From Arthrobacter sp. StoSoilB22 (GTDB lineage Bacteria; Actinomycetota; Actinomycetes; Actinomycetales; Micrococcaceae), in the NCBI RefSeq assembly GCF_019977315.1, contig NZ_AP024652.1, positions 2,542,001 through 2,606,000 on the forward strand: a stretch of DNA of 64,000 nucleotides, read 5' to 3'. The stretch's first letter is position 1. Every line of letters begins with the position of its first letter. Made by a program: the position numbers and the translations under genes. Shown one piece after another: positions 46,577-55,478 of this stretch. The notes under the pieces are model-generated. The model was not told where the DNA came from and ran no database searches. It worked only from the letters and a program-made list of their open reading frames with translations.

Positions 46577-47167
46577 ATGCAACAACGTGCGAAAGACACC
46601 AGGCTTTCCGTCATTGAAGGTGCCGCCCGGGTTTTCGCGGAAATCGGTTACGGCAACGCAAGCCTGACCGACATCACCAAGCGCGCCGGCGTCACCAGGG
46701 GTGCGCTCTACTTCCACTTCACCTCGAAGCGGGAGTTGGCATTGGCTGTCATCGAGGAACAGCACGCAATCGTTCAGGCGGCAGGATCTGAAATAGCAGC
46801 CTCGGAAGCCCCCGCCTTAGACAGGCTCATAGGCCTCTGCAGGATGTTCGGGCAACAACTCCTGGACGAACCCGTGGTCCAAGGCGGCATACGACTGACT
46901 TTCGAAGCCTCCGCGTTCGACGCTGACGTCTCGGGCCCCTACCAGGATTGGATCAACACAGCGGAGCAGCTGCTGCGACAGGCAGCCACGGACGGCACCG
47001 TCCGTGCCGACCTGGATGCCGCCGCCTTTGCCAGATATCTGGTTGCATCCTTCACTGGAGTTCAGATGGTTTCCGAGGTCCTTACATCACGTGAAGACGT
47101 CCTGCTGAGGATCGAACAGATGTGGGAGTTCATGCTGCCGGCTCTACAGCCAACCAGTTCCAACTAG
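46577..47167 (+). CDS. TetR family regulator resembling gamma-butyrolactone receptors (ScbR/ArpA type)
   Basis: About 196 residues from ATG 46577. The DNA-binding domain reads TRLSVIEGAARVFAEIGYGN, then DITKRAGVTRGALYFHFTSK, followed by ELALAVIEEQHAIV; ALYFHF-x-SK-x2-LA is characteristic of the ScbR/ArpA branch. The C-terminal ligand domain is intact. No butyrolactone synthase gene is seen here, so the ligand is unknown. The gene stands alone between two identical tRNA-Ala genes. Confidence 0.88.
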   Translation: MQQRAKDTRLSVIEGAARVFAEIGYGNASLTDITKRAGVTRGALYFHFTSKRELALAVIEEQHAIVQAAGSEIAASEAPALDRLIGLCRMFGQQLLDEPVVQGGIRLTFEASAFDADVSGPYQDWINTAEQLLRQAATDGTVRADLDAAAFARYLVASFTGVQMVSEVLTSREDVLLRIEQMWEFMLPALQPTSSN

Positions 47168-47202
47168 CCAGTTTTCCGCGGGGACGTTTTTCCAACGCGA
47201 AA

Positions 47203-47243
47203 AGGTCCTGCCTTCTTCATGATTCATGAAAAAGACAGGACCT
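47203..47243. terminator. Hairpin between the TetR gene and tRNA-Ala copy 2
   Basis: AGGTCCTG (47203-47210) pairs with CAGGACCT (47236-47243); inside, TTCATGA and TCATGAA extend the stem. On the minus strand the loop side is T-rich. It can serve the convergent tetR and tRNA transcripts. Confidence 0.7.
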
Positions 47244-47249
47244 CGTTGG

Positions 47250-47322
47250 TGGAGCTGAGGGGACTCGAACCCCTGACCCCCTGCATGCCATGCAGGTGCG
47301 CTACCAGCTGCGCCACAGCCCC
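47250..47322 (-). tRNA. tRNA-Ala (anticodon GGC), copy 2
   Basis: Identical over 73 bases to the copy at 46114-46186 and on the same strand: same acceptor, D, anticodon (GGC) and T arms, no encoded CCA. The flanks differ apart from GTGG at the 3' side. Confidence 0.97.
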
Positions 47323-47438
47323 ATATTCTTGCTGCTTCGCGATCAGCTTTTCGGCTACCCGCGCCGAAGCAACTCAAATATCTTAGAACAGCATTTCCGA
47401 AAATTCCAAATCGGACATATTTCGGCAGGCTGCTGCTC

Positions 47439-47843
47439 CTAGTGCCCGGAATCCTCCGCGGTAACAGCCTTGGCAGAAGCGTCATCGCCCAATTCGAGGT
47501 CCACCACAGGGCAGTCCTTCCAGAGCCGCTCCAAGGCGTAGAACACCCGGTCCTCGGAGTGCTGGACGTGGATCACGATGTCGGCATAGTCCAAGAGGAC
47601 CCAACGACCTTCGGACCGGCCCTCGCGGCGTACAGGACGAAGGTCCTGCTTCATCAGTTCTTCCTCAATACCGTCAACAATGGCGTTGACCTGACGCTCG
47701 GTGGGAGCCGACGCAATCAGGAAAACGTCAGTGAGCGCCAAACGCTCGCTGACATCCAATGCGACGATGTCCTCGGCAAGCTTCTCAGCCGCGGCACGCG
47801 CAGCGTGACGAGCGAGTGTGATGGATTGTTCATGTGCAGACAC
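47439..47843 (-). CDS. rsfS: Ribosomal silencing factor RsfS
   Basis: A 134-residue protein with the RsfS core: LDVSERLALTDVFLIASA, RQVNAIVDGIEEEL, EGRSEGRWVLLDYADIVIHV and FYALERLWKDCPVV. RsfS binds L14 and blocks subunit joining in starvation. It follows nadD and a disordered membrane protein on the same strand, the order usual in this group. Confidence 0.96.
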   Translation of the reverse strand: MSAHEQSITLARHAARAAAEKLAEDIVALDVSERLALTDVFLIASAPTERQVNAIVDGIEEELMKQDLRPVRREGRSEGRWVLLDYADIVIHVQHSEDRVFYALERLWKDCPVVDLELGDDASAKAVTAEDSGH

Positions 47844-47945
47844 GGGGTACTCCTTGTTGTGGCCAATGGCCTGTGTTTGGCGTGAGCCATTTGTACAGCG
47901 ATAGTTCGTGAGCCATTTTGCAGCGATAGTTACTCTCCAGCGGAA

Positions 47946-49166
47946 CTAGCCGCTGGTGATCATGATGATGCCGACGATGAGGGCCACAAGGCCCAGCGCC
48001 AGGACGCCGAATTGCAACAGCCTGTTACGTTGAGCGCGGGCCAAGCCCGCAGTGTTGGCATCCAAAGGATCAAGGCCGTACGCCGCGCTGGCCGAAACTG
48101 GTGTGCGCTGGGCTTCTTCGTTGGGCTCCCCCGCCGGCTCAGGACGTTTCCTTGCCGATTTCGCTACCGCCTCTGCACGGGCCAGAACGCCGGCGCGGCC
48201 ACGGGATCCCGACTTTTTGGCCTGGGTTTGTCCGGAGTCGACTGTAGGCCCGGCTGAGGTAATCAGCGGAACAAACGTGGTGCTGGGGCGCTTCATGACG
48301 GGACGCTCAATCCCCGGCATCTTCACGAACTCCAGTGGAGTCACCATCGCGAGGTTGTTTGCCGTGGACGGTCCTGCGTCCGCCGTGGGCGACTTCCCGT
48401 TCCCGCCGGAACCCGAAGGGGTCTTACCGGAATCCGAGGTGGTCTTTCCGGAATCCACCTGGGTCTTCTCAGCAAGCTTCTGCTTGGCAGCAGCACGCTT
48501 GTTCAAGACTGCAGCACGCTCCGCGAGGGCAATCTGCTGAGCCAGCACATCAGGATCCACGGCCAAGGGATCCTGCTCGGCGATATGTTCCAGCTTAGCC
48601 GTCTGGTTTTCCACCTGGGCGGCGATCAGTTGCCGAACTGCAAGCGCCTGTTCCACGGACATTTCGGACTCCGCGGGAGCGCTGGAAGGCTTGTTGGCGG
48701 CTTCCGGCTGGGGTGCCTCTTGTGCGGTTTCGTCCTCTTTGGCCGCATCCTTTGCAGTCTGTTGCTTGGCTGGCGCGGGCGCAGCGGACGAGCCGGCAGG
48801 CATGGGGACAATCGGATTCATGGAGGTGGCAACTTCAGCCTGAAGTTGCTGGAGGCGCAGCTGGCGACGCGTGGGCGGGCCCCCACCGGAGAGCTGCTCC
48901 TCCTTGTCGGCCAGCTCCTTGATGGTGCGCAGCGCGGCACGATCCCGGGCACGGATCTGGGAGGACCGTTCCTGGGCCGCAGGCCCTACGGCATCCACCG
49001 GAACATCGGCGGCGCGGCGATTGCGGCCGTTCGGACGGTCGGCATGTGGAGGATTCTCTACCTTCTCAGGCGCGGAAATATCCACGTGCTGTTCCTCGGG
49101 GCGCTCTTCACGGGCACGCCGAAGCTCACGCCTGCTGCGGATGGGTCGCTGGTCCTGGCTGCTCAT
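47946..49166 (-). CDS. Disordered, tail-anchored membrane protein, 406 aa
   Basis: A mostly low-complexity protein rich in Ala, Pro, Glu, Gln and Ser with a charged start (IRSRRELRRAREERPEE), helical stretches (ALAVRQLIAAQVENQ, LAERAAVLNKRAAAKQKLAE) and one C-terminal membrane segment (LLQFGVLALGLVALIVGIIM). Topology would be cytosolic with a tail anchor. No domain is recognised. It sits between nadD (7 bases away) and rsfS, probably in one transcript. Confidence 0.8.
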   Translation of the reverse strand: MSSQDQRPIRSRRELRRAREERPEEQHVDISAPEKVENPPHADRPNGRNRRAADVPVDAVGPAAQERSSQIRARDRAALRTIKELADKEEQLSGGGPPTRRQLRLQQLQAEVATSMNPIVPMPAGSSAAPAPAKQQTAKDAAKEDETAQEAPQPEAANKPSSAPAESEMSVEQALAVRQLIAAQVENQTAKLEHIAEQDPLAVDPDVLAQQIALAERAAVLNKRAAAKQKLAEKTQVDSGKTTSDSGKTPSGSGGNGKSPTADAGPSTANNLAMVTPLEFVKMPGIERPVMKRPSTTFVPLITSAGPTVDSGQTQAKKSGSRGRAGVLARAEAVAKSARKRPEPAGEPNEEAQRTPVSASAAYGLDPLDANTAGLARAQRNRLLQFGVLALGLVALIVGIIMITSG

Positions 49167-49173
49167 TCAAAAC

Positions 49174-49797
49174 TCATTCAGTACGTGCTTGGTCGTCTGA
49201 TCCGGACAGTGCGGGTGTCAGATCTGCTTCGATGGGTGGCGCCGCGTACAGTCCATACTTTGCGATGTATTGCACCACTCCGTCAGGCACGAGGTACCAA
49301 ACCGGATTCCCTGCACCCACGCGGGTCCTGCAATCCGTGGAGGAGATTGCCATGGCAGGAACTTCCAACAAGCTGACGTCATCCCTGCCCATGTCGTGCA
49401 GTTCATGCCCTGGACGGGTAACGCCAACGAAGTGGGCCAAGGACCACAACTCGTCCACGTCCTTCCACGAAAGGATCTGAGCCAAAGCGTCTGCGCCGGT
49501 GATGAAGAAAAGGTCGGCGTCAGGACGCTCTGCACGGAGATCGCGGAGGGTATCAATGGTAAAAGTAGGCCCCGGACGGTCAACATCCACCCGGCTTACA
49601 GTGAACCGGGGATTGGAGGCTGTAGCGATGACCGTCATCAGGTAGCGGTGCTCAGGCCTGCTGACCAGCTTGTGGGACTTCTGCCACGGCTGGCCTGTGG
49701 GTACGAAGACCACTTCATCCAGGCCGAACTTCGCTGCCACTTCACTGGCAGCAACAAGGTGGCCGTGATGAATGGGATCGAACGTTCCACCCATCAC
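49174..49797 (-). CDS. nadD: Nicotinate-nucleotide adenylyltransferase NadD
   Basis: The nucleotidyltransferase motif [19 protein letters not shown] and the late [12 protein letters not shown] (ISST-x2-R) define NadD, which makes deamido-NAD from nicotinate mononucleotide. GTG 49797 is given as the start, yet the beta-strand residues RRLRLG just before it look genuine; no ATG, GTG or TTG lies in frame between there and the stop of the upstream small gene. A start overlapping that gene (49923 or 49935) or a rare codon is possible. Confidence 0.93.
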   Translation of the reverse strand: MMGGTFDPIHHGHLVAASEVAAKFGLDEVVFVPTGQPWQKSHKLVSRPEHRYLMTVIATASNPRFTVSRVDVDRPGPTFTIDTLRDLRAERPDADLFFITGADALAQILSWKDVDELWSLAHFVGVTRPGHELHDMGRDDVSLLEVPAMAISSTDCRTRVGAGNPVWYLVPDGVVQYIAKYGLYAAPPIEADLTPALSGSDDQARTE

Positions 49798-49849
49798 GCC
49801 CAGCCGGAGCCTGCGCCCCGCCTCCCCACGCGGTGTTGCGGCGATAATG

Positions 49850-50089
49850 TTAGTGGCCTTGGCCGTGCGTGTGCTTGTTCGGGTGCTGGCGGTGCGGATC
49901 GGCGTGCTCTTCCACAGCCTCATGGCGGTTGCCAAGGTTGGTGTAGGCGAGGGTTATGAACAGGAGAACCAGCATGAGGGCGAACATCACTGCGCCGAAG
50001 ACCCACGGCTCGGCCCACAGCGGAGCGAGTTCCTCGTGGCCGCCTTCAGTTTGGGCGGCAATGGACGTGGCGATCTGCTGAAACAGCAT
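49850..50089 (-). CDS. Small single-pass membrane protein, 79 aa
   Basis: One membrane segment ([20 protein letters not shown], about 30-49) follows a hydrophilic N-terminus; the C-terminus is His-rich ([18 protein letters not shown]), possibly metal-binding. It lies between proA and nadD on the same strand. No family name can be given. Confidence 0.75.
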   Translation of the reverse strand: MLFQQIATSIAAQTEGGHEELAPLWAEPWVFGAVMFALMLVLLFITLAYTNLGNRHEAVEEHADPHRQHPNKHTHGQGH

Positions 50090-50173
50090 CTTCTCCCCTA
50101 GTTGGTTCTCAAAGGATTTTTCGACGGCGGGACTCCCCGCCGTTCCGGACTTCTGTTCTATGTTACCGCGTTG

Positions 50174-51538
50174 CTAGCCGCGGATCTGGCCCTCGCCCTG
50201 GACGATCCACTTGGTGGTGGTCAGCTCCGTGAGGCCCATGGGACCCCGGGCGTGCAACTTCTGGGTGGAAATACCCACCTCGGCTCCGAGGCCTAGCTCG
50301 CCGCCGTCAGTGAACCGGGTGGAGGCATTGACGATCACAGCTGCGGAATCTATGTCCGCGATGAACTTCTCAGCGTTTGCCAGGTTGTTGGTGAGGATCG
50401 CTTCAGTGTGTCCGGTGGTCCAGGTACGGATGTGGTTGACTGCTTCATCCAAGCTGTCCACCATAGCGACGGCCAGATCGAGATCCATGTACTCGGTGGC
50501 CCAGTCCTCGTCGTCGGCAGGAACGGTTTCCACGTCCTTGCCCAAAGCAGCAGCGATCCGATCATCCACGTGGAGGGTGACACCGGCCGAACGCAAGGCT
50601 TTGGCAACGGCAGGCAGAACCGTGGACCCGGAATGCACCAGCAGGGTCTCCACGGTGTTGCAGACGCTGGGCCTCTGAGTTTTGGCGTTGAGGAGGATCT
50701 CTACGGCCATCTCTTCACCCGCGGACTCGTCGATGAAGATATGGACATTCCCTTCGCCGGTTTCAATGACAGGCACGGAAGAGTTGGTCACCACCGTTTG
50801 GATGAGATCGCGCCCACCGCGGGGAATGAGGACATCCACACGGCCGCGGGCTCGCATCAGCACGTTGGCTCCTTCGCGGCCGTACTGGTCCACGGTCTGC
50901 ACCGCGTCAGCGGGCAGGCCAACGGAATCCAACGCTTCGCGAAGAATCCGGACAAGTGCCTCGTTGGTGTTGGCCGCGGCGGAACCTCCACGAAGGATCA
51001 CAGCGTTGCCGCTCTTCAATGCAAGGCCGGCAATATCTACTGTGACGTTCGGCCGGGCCTCATAAATGGCGGCCACAACACCCATGGGGACGTTTACTTG
51101 GCGCAGGCGCAGTCCATTGGGAAGTGTCTGGCCCCGGACCACGTTGCCCACAGGATCGGGCAATCCGGCCAGGTTTTCCAAAGCAGCCACCAAGCCGTCA
51201 ATACGGGCGGGGGTCAAGGTCAAACGGTCCAGGAGTGCTGCTGAGGTGCCGTTTGCCCGGCCTACGGCGACATCCTTGGCATTGGCTTCCAATACATGCT
51301 TCCGGTTCTCCACTAAGGCAGCTCCGATGGCGCGCAGCGCGCGGTCTTTCCATGCGCGGTTTGCCTGTCCCATACGGCGGGCAGCCTTACGGGAGCGGTC
51401 CGCTATGGCGTGAACGGCAGCCTGGACATCTTCCGGTGACAACGGCGCGCCGCCTGCTGCAGGGTTCTCCGGCGTCTGGCCGGGGGTACCGGAAACATCA
51501 GAGATCACAGGGGCGTCAGGGGTCAGCGCTTCAGTCAT
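50174..51538 (-). CDS. proA: Gamma-glutamyl phosphate reductase ProA
   Basis: A 454-residue aldehyde-dehydrogenase-fold enzyme. The catalytic Cys is in RPSVCNTVETLLVH; NVPMGVVAAIYEARPNVT and LRGGSAAANTN are NADPH-site segments. It reduces glutamyl-5-phosphate in proline synthesis. The first 30 residues form a Pro/Ala-rich extension. Its ATG overlaps the proB stop by 4 bases. Confidence 0.97.
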   Translation of the reverse strand: MTEALTPDAPVISDVSGTPGQTPENPAAGGAPLSPEDVQAAVHAIADRSRKAARRMGQANRAWKDRALRAIGAALVENRKHVLEANAKDVAVGRANGTSAALLDRLTLTPARIDGLVAALENLAGLPDPVGNVVRGQTLPNGLRLRQVNVPMGVVAAIYEARPNVTVDIAGLALKSGNAVILRGGSAAANTNEALVRILREALDSVGLPADAVQTVDQYGREGANVLMRARGRVDVLIPRGGRDLIQTVVTNSSVPVIETGEGNVHIFIDESAGEEMAVEILLNAKTQRPSVCNTVETLLVHSGSTVLPAVAKALRSAGVTLHVDDRIAAALGKDVETVPADDEDWATEYMDLDLAVAMVDSLDEAVNHIRTWTTGHTEAILTNNLANAEKFIADIDSAAVIVNASTRFTDGGELGLGAEVGISTQKLHARGPMGLTELTTTKWIVQGEGQIRG

Positions 51539-52716
51539 GCTCCAAGTTTAGATGAGCGCGATGCCCTCAGGAGCACCAGATCATCAACATGAACAACTTC
51601 GCGGTCATAGCCGCGGCCCATGGCTTGGCCCAGCTCCTGGGTGGTGCGGCCCAACATGCGCGGGAGTTCATCGGAAGAGTAATTCACCAAGCCGCGCGCC
51701 ACCACCGTTCCGTCGTGGGCAACCATCTCAATGGGGTCGCCGGCTTCGAAGTCACCGCTGATGTCCGAAATGCCTGCGGGAAGGAGTGACCTGTGCCGGT
51801 CGCGCACGGCTTTCACTGCGCCGTCGTCGAGCATCAACCGGCCCTGGACCGTGGCCAGGTGCGCCAACCAGAGGAGGCGGACCGGCTTGCGATTGCCATT
51901 CACGGAGAACCAGGTTCCCACATCCCCGCCGGACAAGGCTGCCGCAGCGTTGGCCGTGGACGTGACCAAGGCATGGATGCCCGAGCCGGCAGCAATGGAC
52001 GCAGCTTCCACTTTGGTCATCATGCCGCCGGTTCCTACGCCGGCTTTGCCTGCCTTGCCGATGGTCACATCCTCAAGGTCCCGCGGACCTCGGACCAGCG
52101 GAATGCGTTGGGCGCCTTGGGAAGGCGGGCCGTCGTAGAGGGCGTCGACGTCGGAGAGCAGCACGAGCGCGTCGGCGCGAACCAGGTGCGCCACCAAGGC
52201 AGCCAGGCGATCGTTGTCGCCGAAGCGGATCTCATGGGTGGCCACGGTGTCGTTCTCATTGACTACCGGCACCACGCCGAGGTTCAACAATCTGTCCAGC
52301 GCCCGGAATGCATTGGTGTGCTGCGTTCGGCGCATGAGGTCATCGGCAGTCAGCAGAACCTGACTGACGGTCACGCCGTGGGCGCTGAACGCCTGCGTGT
52401 ACCGTGCCATCAGGAGGCCCTGCCCAACACTCGCGGCAGCCTGCTGCGTGGCCAGGTCTTTAGGCCGCTTGGCCAAACCCAAGGGGGCAAGACCGGCGGC
52501 GATGGCACCCGAGGACACCAGGATGATCTCCGTGCCTGCATTGCGCTTGTCAGCAAGAGCATTTACCAGCCCGGTGAGGGACTTCTCGGAGATGCCACCC
52601 TTGATGCTGGTCAGCGAGGATGACCCCACTTTGACAACAATTCGCTTGGCGTTGGCGAGGGCTTGACGTTCAAGGCCTTCTGCTGTGTCCGGAGCGTCGA
52701 CAGTCCTAGTCGTCAT
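51535..52716 (-). CDS. proB: Glutamate 5-kinase ProB with PUA domain
   Basis: About 393 residues. The kinase domain shows [50 protein letters not shown] and [12 protein letters not shown]; a C-terminal PUA domain follows from about 290. It phosphorylates glutamate, the feedback-controlled first step to proline. ATG 52716 overlaps the obg stop by 11 bases; a GTG one codon earlier is possible. Confidence 0.97.
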   Translation of the reverse strand: MTTRTVDAPDTAEGLERQALANAKRIVVKVGSSSLTSIKGGISEKSLTGLVNALADKRNAGTEIILVSSGAIAAGLAPLGLAKRPKDLATQQAAASVGQGLLMARYTQAFSAHGVTVSQVLLTADDLMRRTQHTNAFRALDRLLNLGVVPVVNENDTVATHEIRFGDNDRLAALVAHLVRADALVLLSDVDALYDGPPSQGAQRIPLVRGPRDLEDVTIGKAGKAGVGTGGMMTKVEAASIAAGSGIHALVTSTANAAAALSGGDVGTWFSVNGNRKPVRLLWLAHLATVQGRLMLDDGAVKAVRDRHRSLLPAGISDISGDFEAGDPIEMVAHDGTVVARGLVNYSSDELPRMLGRTTQELGQAMGRGYDREVVHVDDLVLLRASRSSKLGA

Positions 52717-54292
52717 CACCGGAATCCAGGTGACTTTCCTTCACTGCCTGCGCGCGCCGACCACTGACGGATTCGGTCCAGATACCAGCCTTGCGCTCCG
52801 CTTCGAGCTCGGCCCTCGCGGCAGCCTTGGCCTCACGGCGCTCGATCTGCTCATCGCGCTTCTGTGAACGTGTGGGACGGTCACCGATGTCCGCGACGCG
52901 GATGTCAGTCCCGCGGGGCGTTGCAAGGAGTTCAGCGCCGGCCATCATGGTGGGCTCCCAGTCGAACACCACGCCATCGTCTTCACCGATGACCACGGTG
53001 TCGCCGGGCTTGGCGCCAACCTTGAACAGCTCAGTTTCCACACCAAGCTTGGCAAGACGATCGGCAAGGTAGCCAATGGCTTCCTCGTTGGTGAAGTCAG
53101 TCTGCTTGACCCAGCGCACAGGCTTTTCACCCAATACGCGGAACAGGGGCTCGAGGTTCTTCTCCTCGCGGCGGATTTTGAATCCGGACTCGTTGACGGC
53201 GCGCGGACGCAGGACGGGAGGTGCCACCTTGGGAGGCGCGGTCTGCACGGCGTTACGTGCTGCTTGGACGATCTCAGCCATGGCAAAGCCGAGCTGACGC
53301 AAACCTTCGTGGCTTGTTGCCGAGACTTCAAAAACTCGGTATCCGCGGGCTTCAAGGTCCGGACGGACGAACTCGGCCATATCCTTGCCGTCAGGAAGAT
53401 CCACCTTGTTGAGGACTACCAACTTGGGGCGCTCATTCAGTGGCACCACTTCACCGTCAACGCCGGCATAGCTCATGTCTACCGCGTACTTCTCGAGTTC
53501 GGCTTCGATGATGGCGAGGTCGGAAAGGGGATCACGGTCTGATTCAAGGGTTCCGCAATCAAGGACGTGAACCAGCGCAGCGCAGCGCTCTACGTGCCGC
53601 AGGAAGTTATGGCCCAAGCCCTTGCCTTCGCTGGCGCCTTCGATCAGGCCGGGAACATCGGCGATGGTGAAGCGCACGTCGCCGGCCTGCACCACACCAA
53701 GGTTGGGAATGAGGGTGGTGAAGGGATAGTCGGCAATCTTGGGCCGGGCAGCAGACATGGCCGCAATGAGGCTCGACTTACCGGCAGAGGGGAAACCGAC
53801 CAAGGCGATGTCTGCGATGGACTTCAGTTCCAGGACGATGTCGCTGGATTCACCTTCGATGCCCAGCAGGGCAAAGCCCGGCGCCCGGCGCTTCTGCGAT
53901 GAAAGGGATGCGTTGCCGAGGCCGCCTTGGCCACCAGCGGCCGCAATGTACTCAGTGCCCTCGCCAACGAGGTCAGCCAGGACTTCGCCGTCCTTGGTCT
54001 TGACCACGGTGCCATCGGGCACGGGAAGAATCAGGGTTTCACCGTTCTTGCCGCCTCGCCAGTCACCCATGCCTGGGCCGCCGTTGGTGGCGTGGCGGTG
54101 GGGAGCGTGGTGGTAGTCGAGCAGCGTTGTGGTCTGGGCGGAGACGCGAAGGATGACATCGCCACCGTTGCCGCCGTTGCCGCCGTCAGGGCCGCCGAGG
54201 GGCTTGAACTTCTCACGCTTGACAGAGACACAGCCGTGGCCGCCGGTTCCGCCGGATACGTGCAGGACTACCCGGTCTACAAAGCTCGCCAC
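52706..54292 (-). CDS. obg: Obg family GTPase (CgtA)
   Basis: A 528-residue protein: Obg glycine-rich fold (about 1-158, with [19 protein letters not shown]), GTPase domain with P-loop [10 protein letters not shown], switch [16 protein letters not shown] and [12 protein letters not shown], and a C-terminal OCT domain plus a charged tail. Obg is an essential ribosome-assembly and growth-control GTPase. It follows rpmA, with a hairpin between. Confidence 0.97.
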   Translation of the reverse strand: MASFVDRVVLHVSGGTGGHGCVSVKREKFKPLGGPDGGNGGNGGDVILRVSAQTTTLLDYHHAPHRHATNGGPGMGDWRGGKNGETLILPVPDGTVVKTKDGEVLADLVGEGTEYIAAAGGQGGLGNASLSSQKRRAPGFALLGIEGESSDIVLELKSIADIALVGFPSAGKSSLIAAMSAARPKIADYPFTTLIPNLGVVQAGDVRFTIADVPGLIEGASEGKGLGHNFLRHVERCAALVHVLDCGTLESDRDPLSDLAIIEAELEKYAVDMSYAGVDGEVVPLNERPKLVVLNKVDLPDGKDMAEFVRPDLEARGYRVFEVSATSHEGLRQLGFAMAEIVQAARNAVQTAPPKVAPPVLRPRAVNESGFKIRREEKNLEPLFRVLGEKPVRWVKQTDFTNEEAIGYLADRLAKLGVETELFKVGAKPGDTVVIGEDDGVVFDWEPTMMAGAELLATPRGTDIRVADIGDRPTRSQKRDEQIERREAKAAARAELEAERKAGIWTESVSGRRAQAVKESHLDSGDDD

Positions 54293-54399
54293 GTGGATCT
54301 CCTCAGTTGCTGTCTTACAGCGTTTGTTGCTGTTGCCAGCGCTGTTGCAAAAACCAGTGCGCTACGGCGCCCTAGTCGATTGTAATGCGGTTAAAAGAA

Positions 54400-54431
54400 C
54401 GGTGGAGCGGGCCGTTTGGCCCGCTCCACCG
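54400..54431 (-). terminator. Terminator between rpmA and obg
   Basis: A 13-bp perfect stem (54401-54413 with 54418-54430) extended by one pair, loop of four. On the minus strand it is followed by TTCTTTTAA. It lies 16 bases after the rpmA stop and would limit read-through into obg. Confidence 0.82.
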
Positions 54432-54446
54432 GTTCAGAACTTGTTG

Positions 54447-54710
54447 TTACTCTGCAGCTGCAGCAGCAACGATGTTCACTACGCGACGGCCGCGGCGAGT
54501 ACCAAACTCAACCGCACCGGCCTGCAGTGCGAACAGGGTGTCGTCGCCACCGCGACCGACGCCTGCACCCGGGTGGAAGTGGGTTCCACGCTGGCGAACG
54601 ATGATCTCGCCAGCGGAAACTACCTGACCACCGAAACGCTTGACGCCCAGGTACTGAGCGTTGGAGTCACGACCGTTGCGAGTGGAACTCGCGCCTTTTT
54701 TGTGTGCCAT
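54447..54710 (-). CDS. rpmA: 50S ribosomal protein L27
   Basis: An 87-residue protein beginning [19 protein letters not shown] with [20 protein letters not shown]. The N-terminus is the unprocessed type that reaches the peptidyl transferase centre. It follows rplU by 61 bases. Confidence 0.98.
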   Translation of the reverse strand: MAHKKGASSTRNGRDSNAQYLGVKRFGGQVVSAGEIIVRQRGTHFHPGAGVGRGGDDTLFALQAGAVEFGTRRGRRVVNIVAAAAAE

Positions 54711-54771
54711 GTGAAATGCCTGCCTCTAAATTTCTGGGGAAACTGAAAAACCTGAACAGCGGTAACGAAAG

Positions 54772-55092
54772 TTACGCGATGCTGGTGATCTTGATCTTGG
54801 TCAGTTCCTGACGGTGACCCTGACGCTTCCGGTAGCCGGTCTTGTTCTTGAACTTCTGGATGACGATCTTCGGACCACGGAGGTCTTCGAGGATCTCAGC
54901 CGTGACCTTGACGTTGGCCAGTTCCGCAGCAGCGGAAGTGACCTTGTCGCCGTCAACCAGGAGCAATGCGGGCAGCTCAAGCGTGCTACCGGCTCCACCG
55001 GGGACGCGGTTCAGCGTTACGTAGTCTCCAACGGAAACTTTTTCTTGGCGGCCGCCTGCGCGGACAATCGCGTACACCACTTGGGTACTCAC
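54772..55092 (-). CDS. rplU: 50S ribosomal protein L21
   Basis: A 106-residue protein from GTG 55092. The L21 features are [17 protein letters not shown] and the C-terminal [16 protein letters not shown] segment that contacts 23S rRNA. It heads the rplU-rpmA unit behind a long untranslated region. Confidence 0.97.
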   Translation of the reverse strand: MSTQVVYAIVRAGGRQEKVSVGDYVTLNRVPGGAGSTLELPALLLVDGDKVTSAAAELANVKVTAEILEDLRGPKIVIQKFKNKTGYRKRQGHRQELTKIKITSIA

Positions 55093-55478
55093 TTCTCTCG
55101 ACGTTTATTACAAAATTTGCGTGCGGAACCTTGAACCGGAATCAGGCCTGGTTCGCGCTGTGCCTCAACGCCGTGGACTTCTGATCGAAGCCCGCGAGTC
55201 ATCCCATGAACAATTCCAAGGGGCATAACCCAAGTGTTGGCGTAAGCACCGAAGATCAAGATTACGCTAGTTTGACCTTCGTCTGCAAATGAGGCCGAGT
55301 CCGGAGGCTACCTCGTGACTTGCGTCACCAGTTGATACGGACTCTCCCGGCACCGTGCCCATACAGCCTACCGTGTTTGCGCGAGATTAACGCGATTCGG
55401 CCAGCGACGCGCGGAAGTGTCCCCGCAATCGCATCGAATCCGCCCAAGGGAACCCTGCCAAAGTGACGCCCGGCAAAC
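55093..55478. other. 386-base region upstream of rplU
   Basis: Carries the rplU promoter and a leader of roughly 160 bases; the remainder, next to the thiD-tenA stop, shows no gene. The leader is long enough for autoregulation by a ribosomal protein, but no known leader fold was recognised. Confidence 0.45.
55259..55288 (-). promoter_or_regulatory. Predicted rplU promoter
   Basis: Minus-strand TTGCAG (55283-55288) and TAATCT (55259-55264) are separated by 18 bases, a good housekeeping-sigma match about 165 bases before the rplU start codon. Confidence 0.5.

Noticed and set aside
46114..47322. tRNA-Ala pair as attachment sites of an integrated element
   Set aside because: No integrase, relaxase or phage gene lies between or beside them; only a regulator is carried. 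Duplication is reported instead.
50124..50143. Hairpin downstream of proA as a terminator
   Set aside because: An 8-bp stem is present, but in the direction of transcription it is followed by an A-run, not T, and further genes follow on the same strand.
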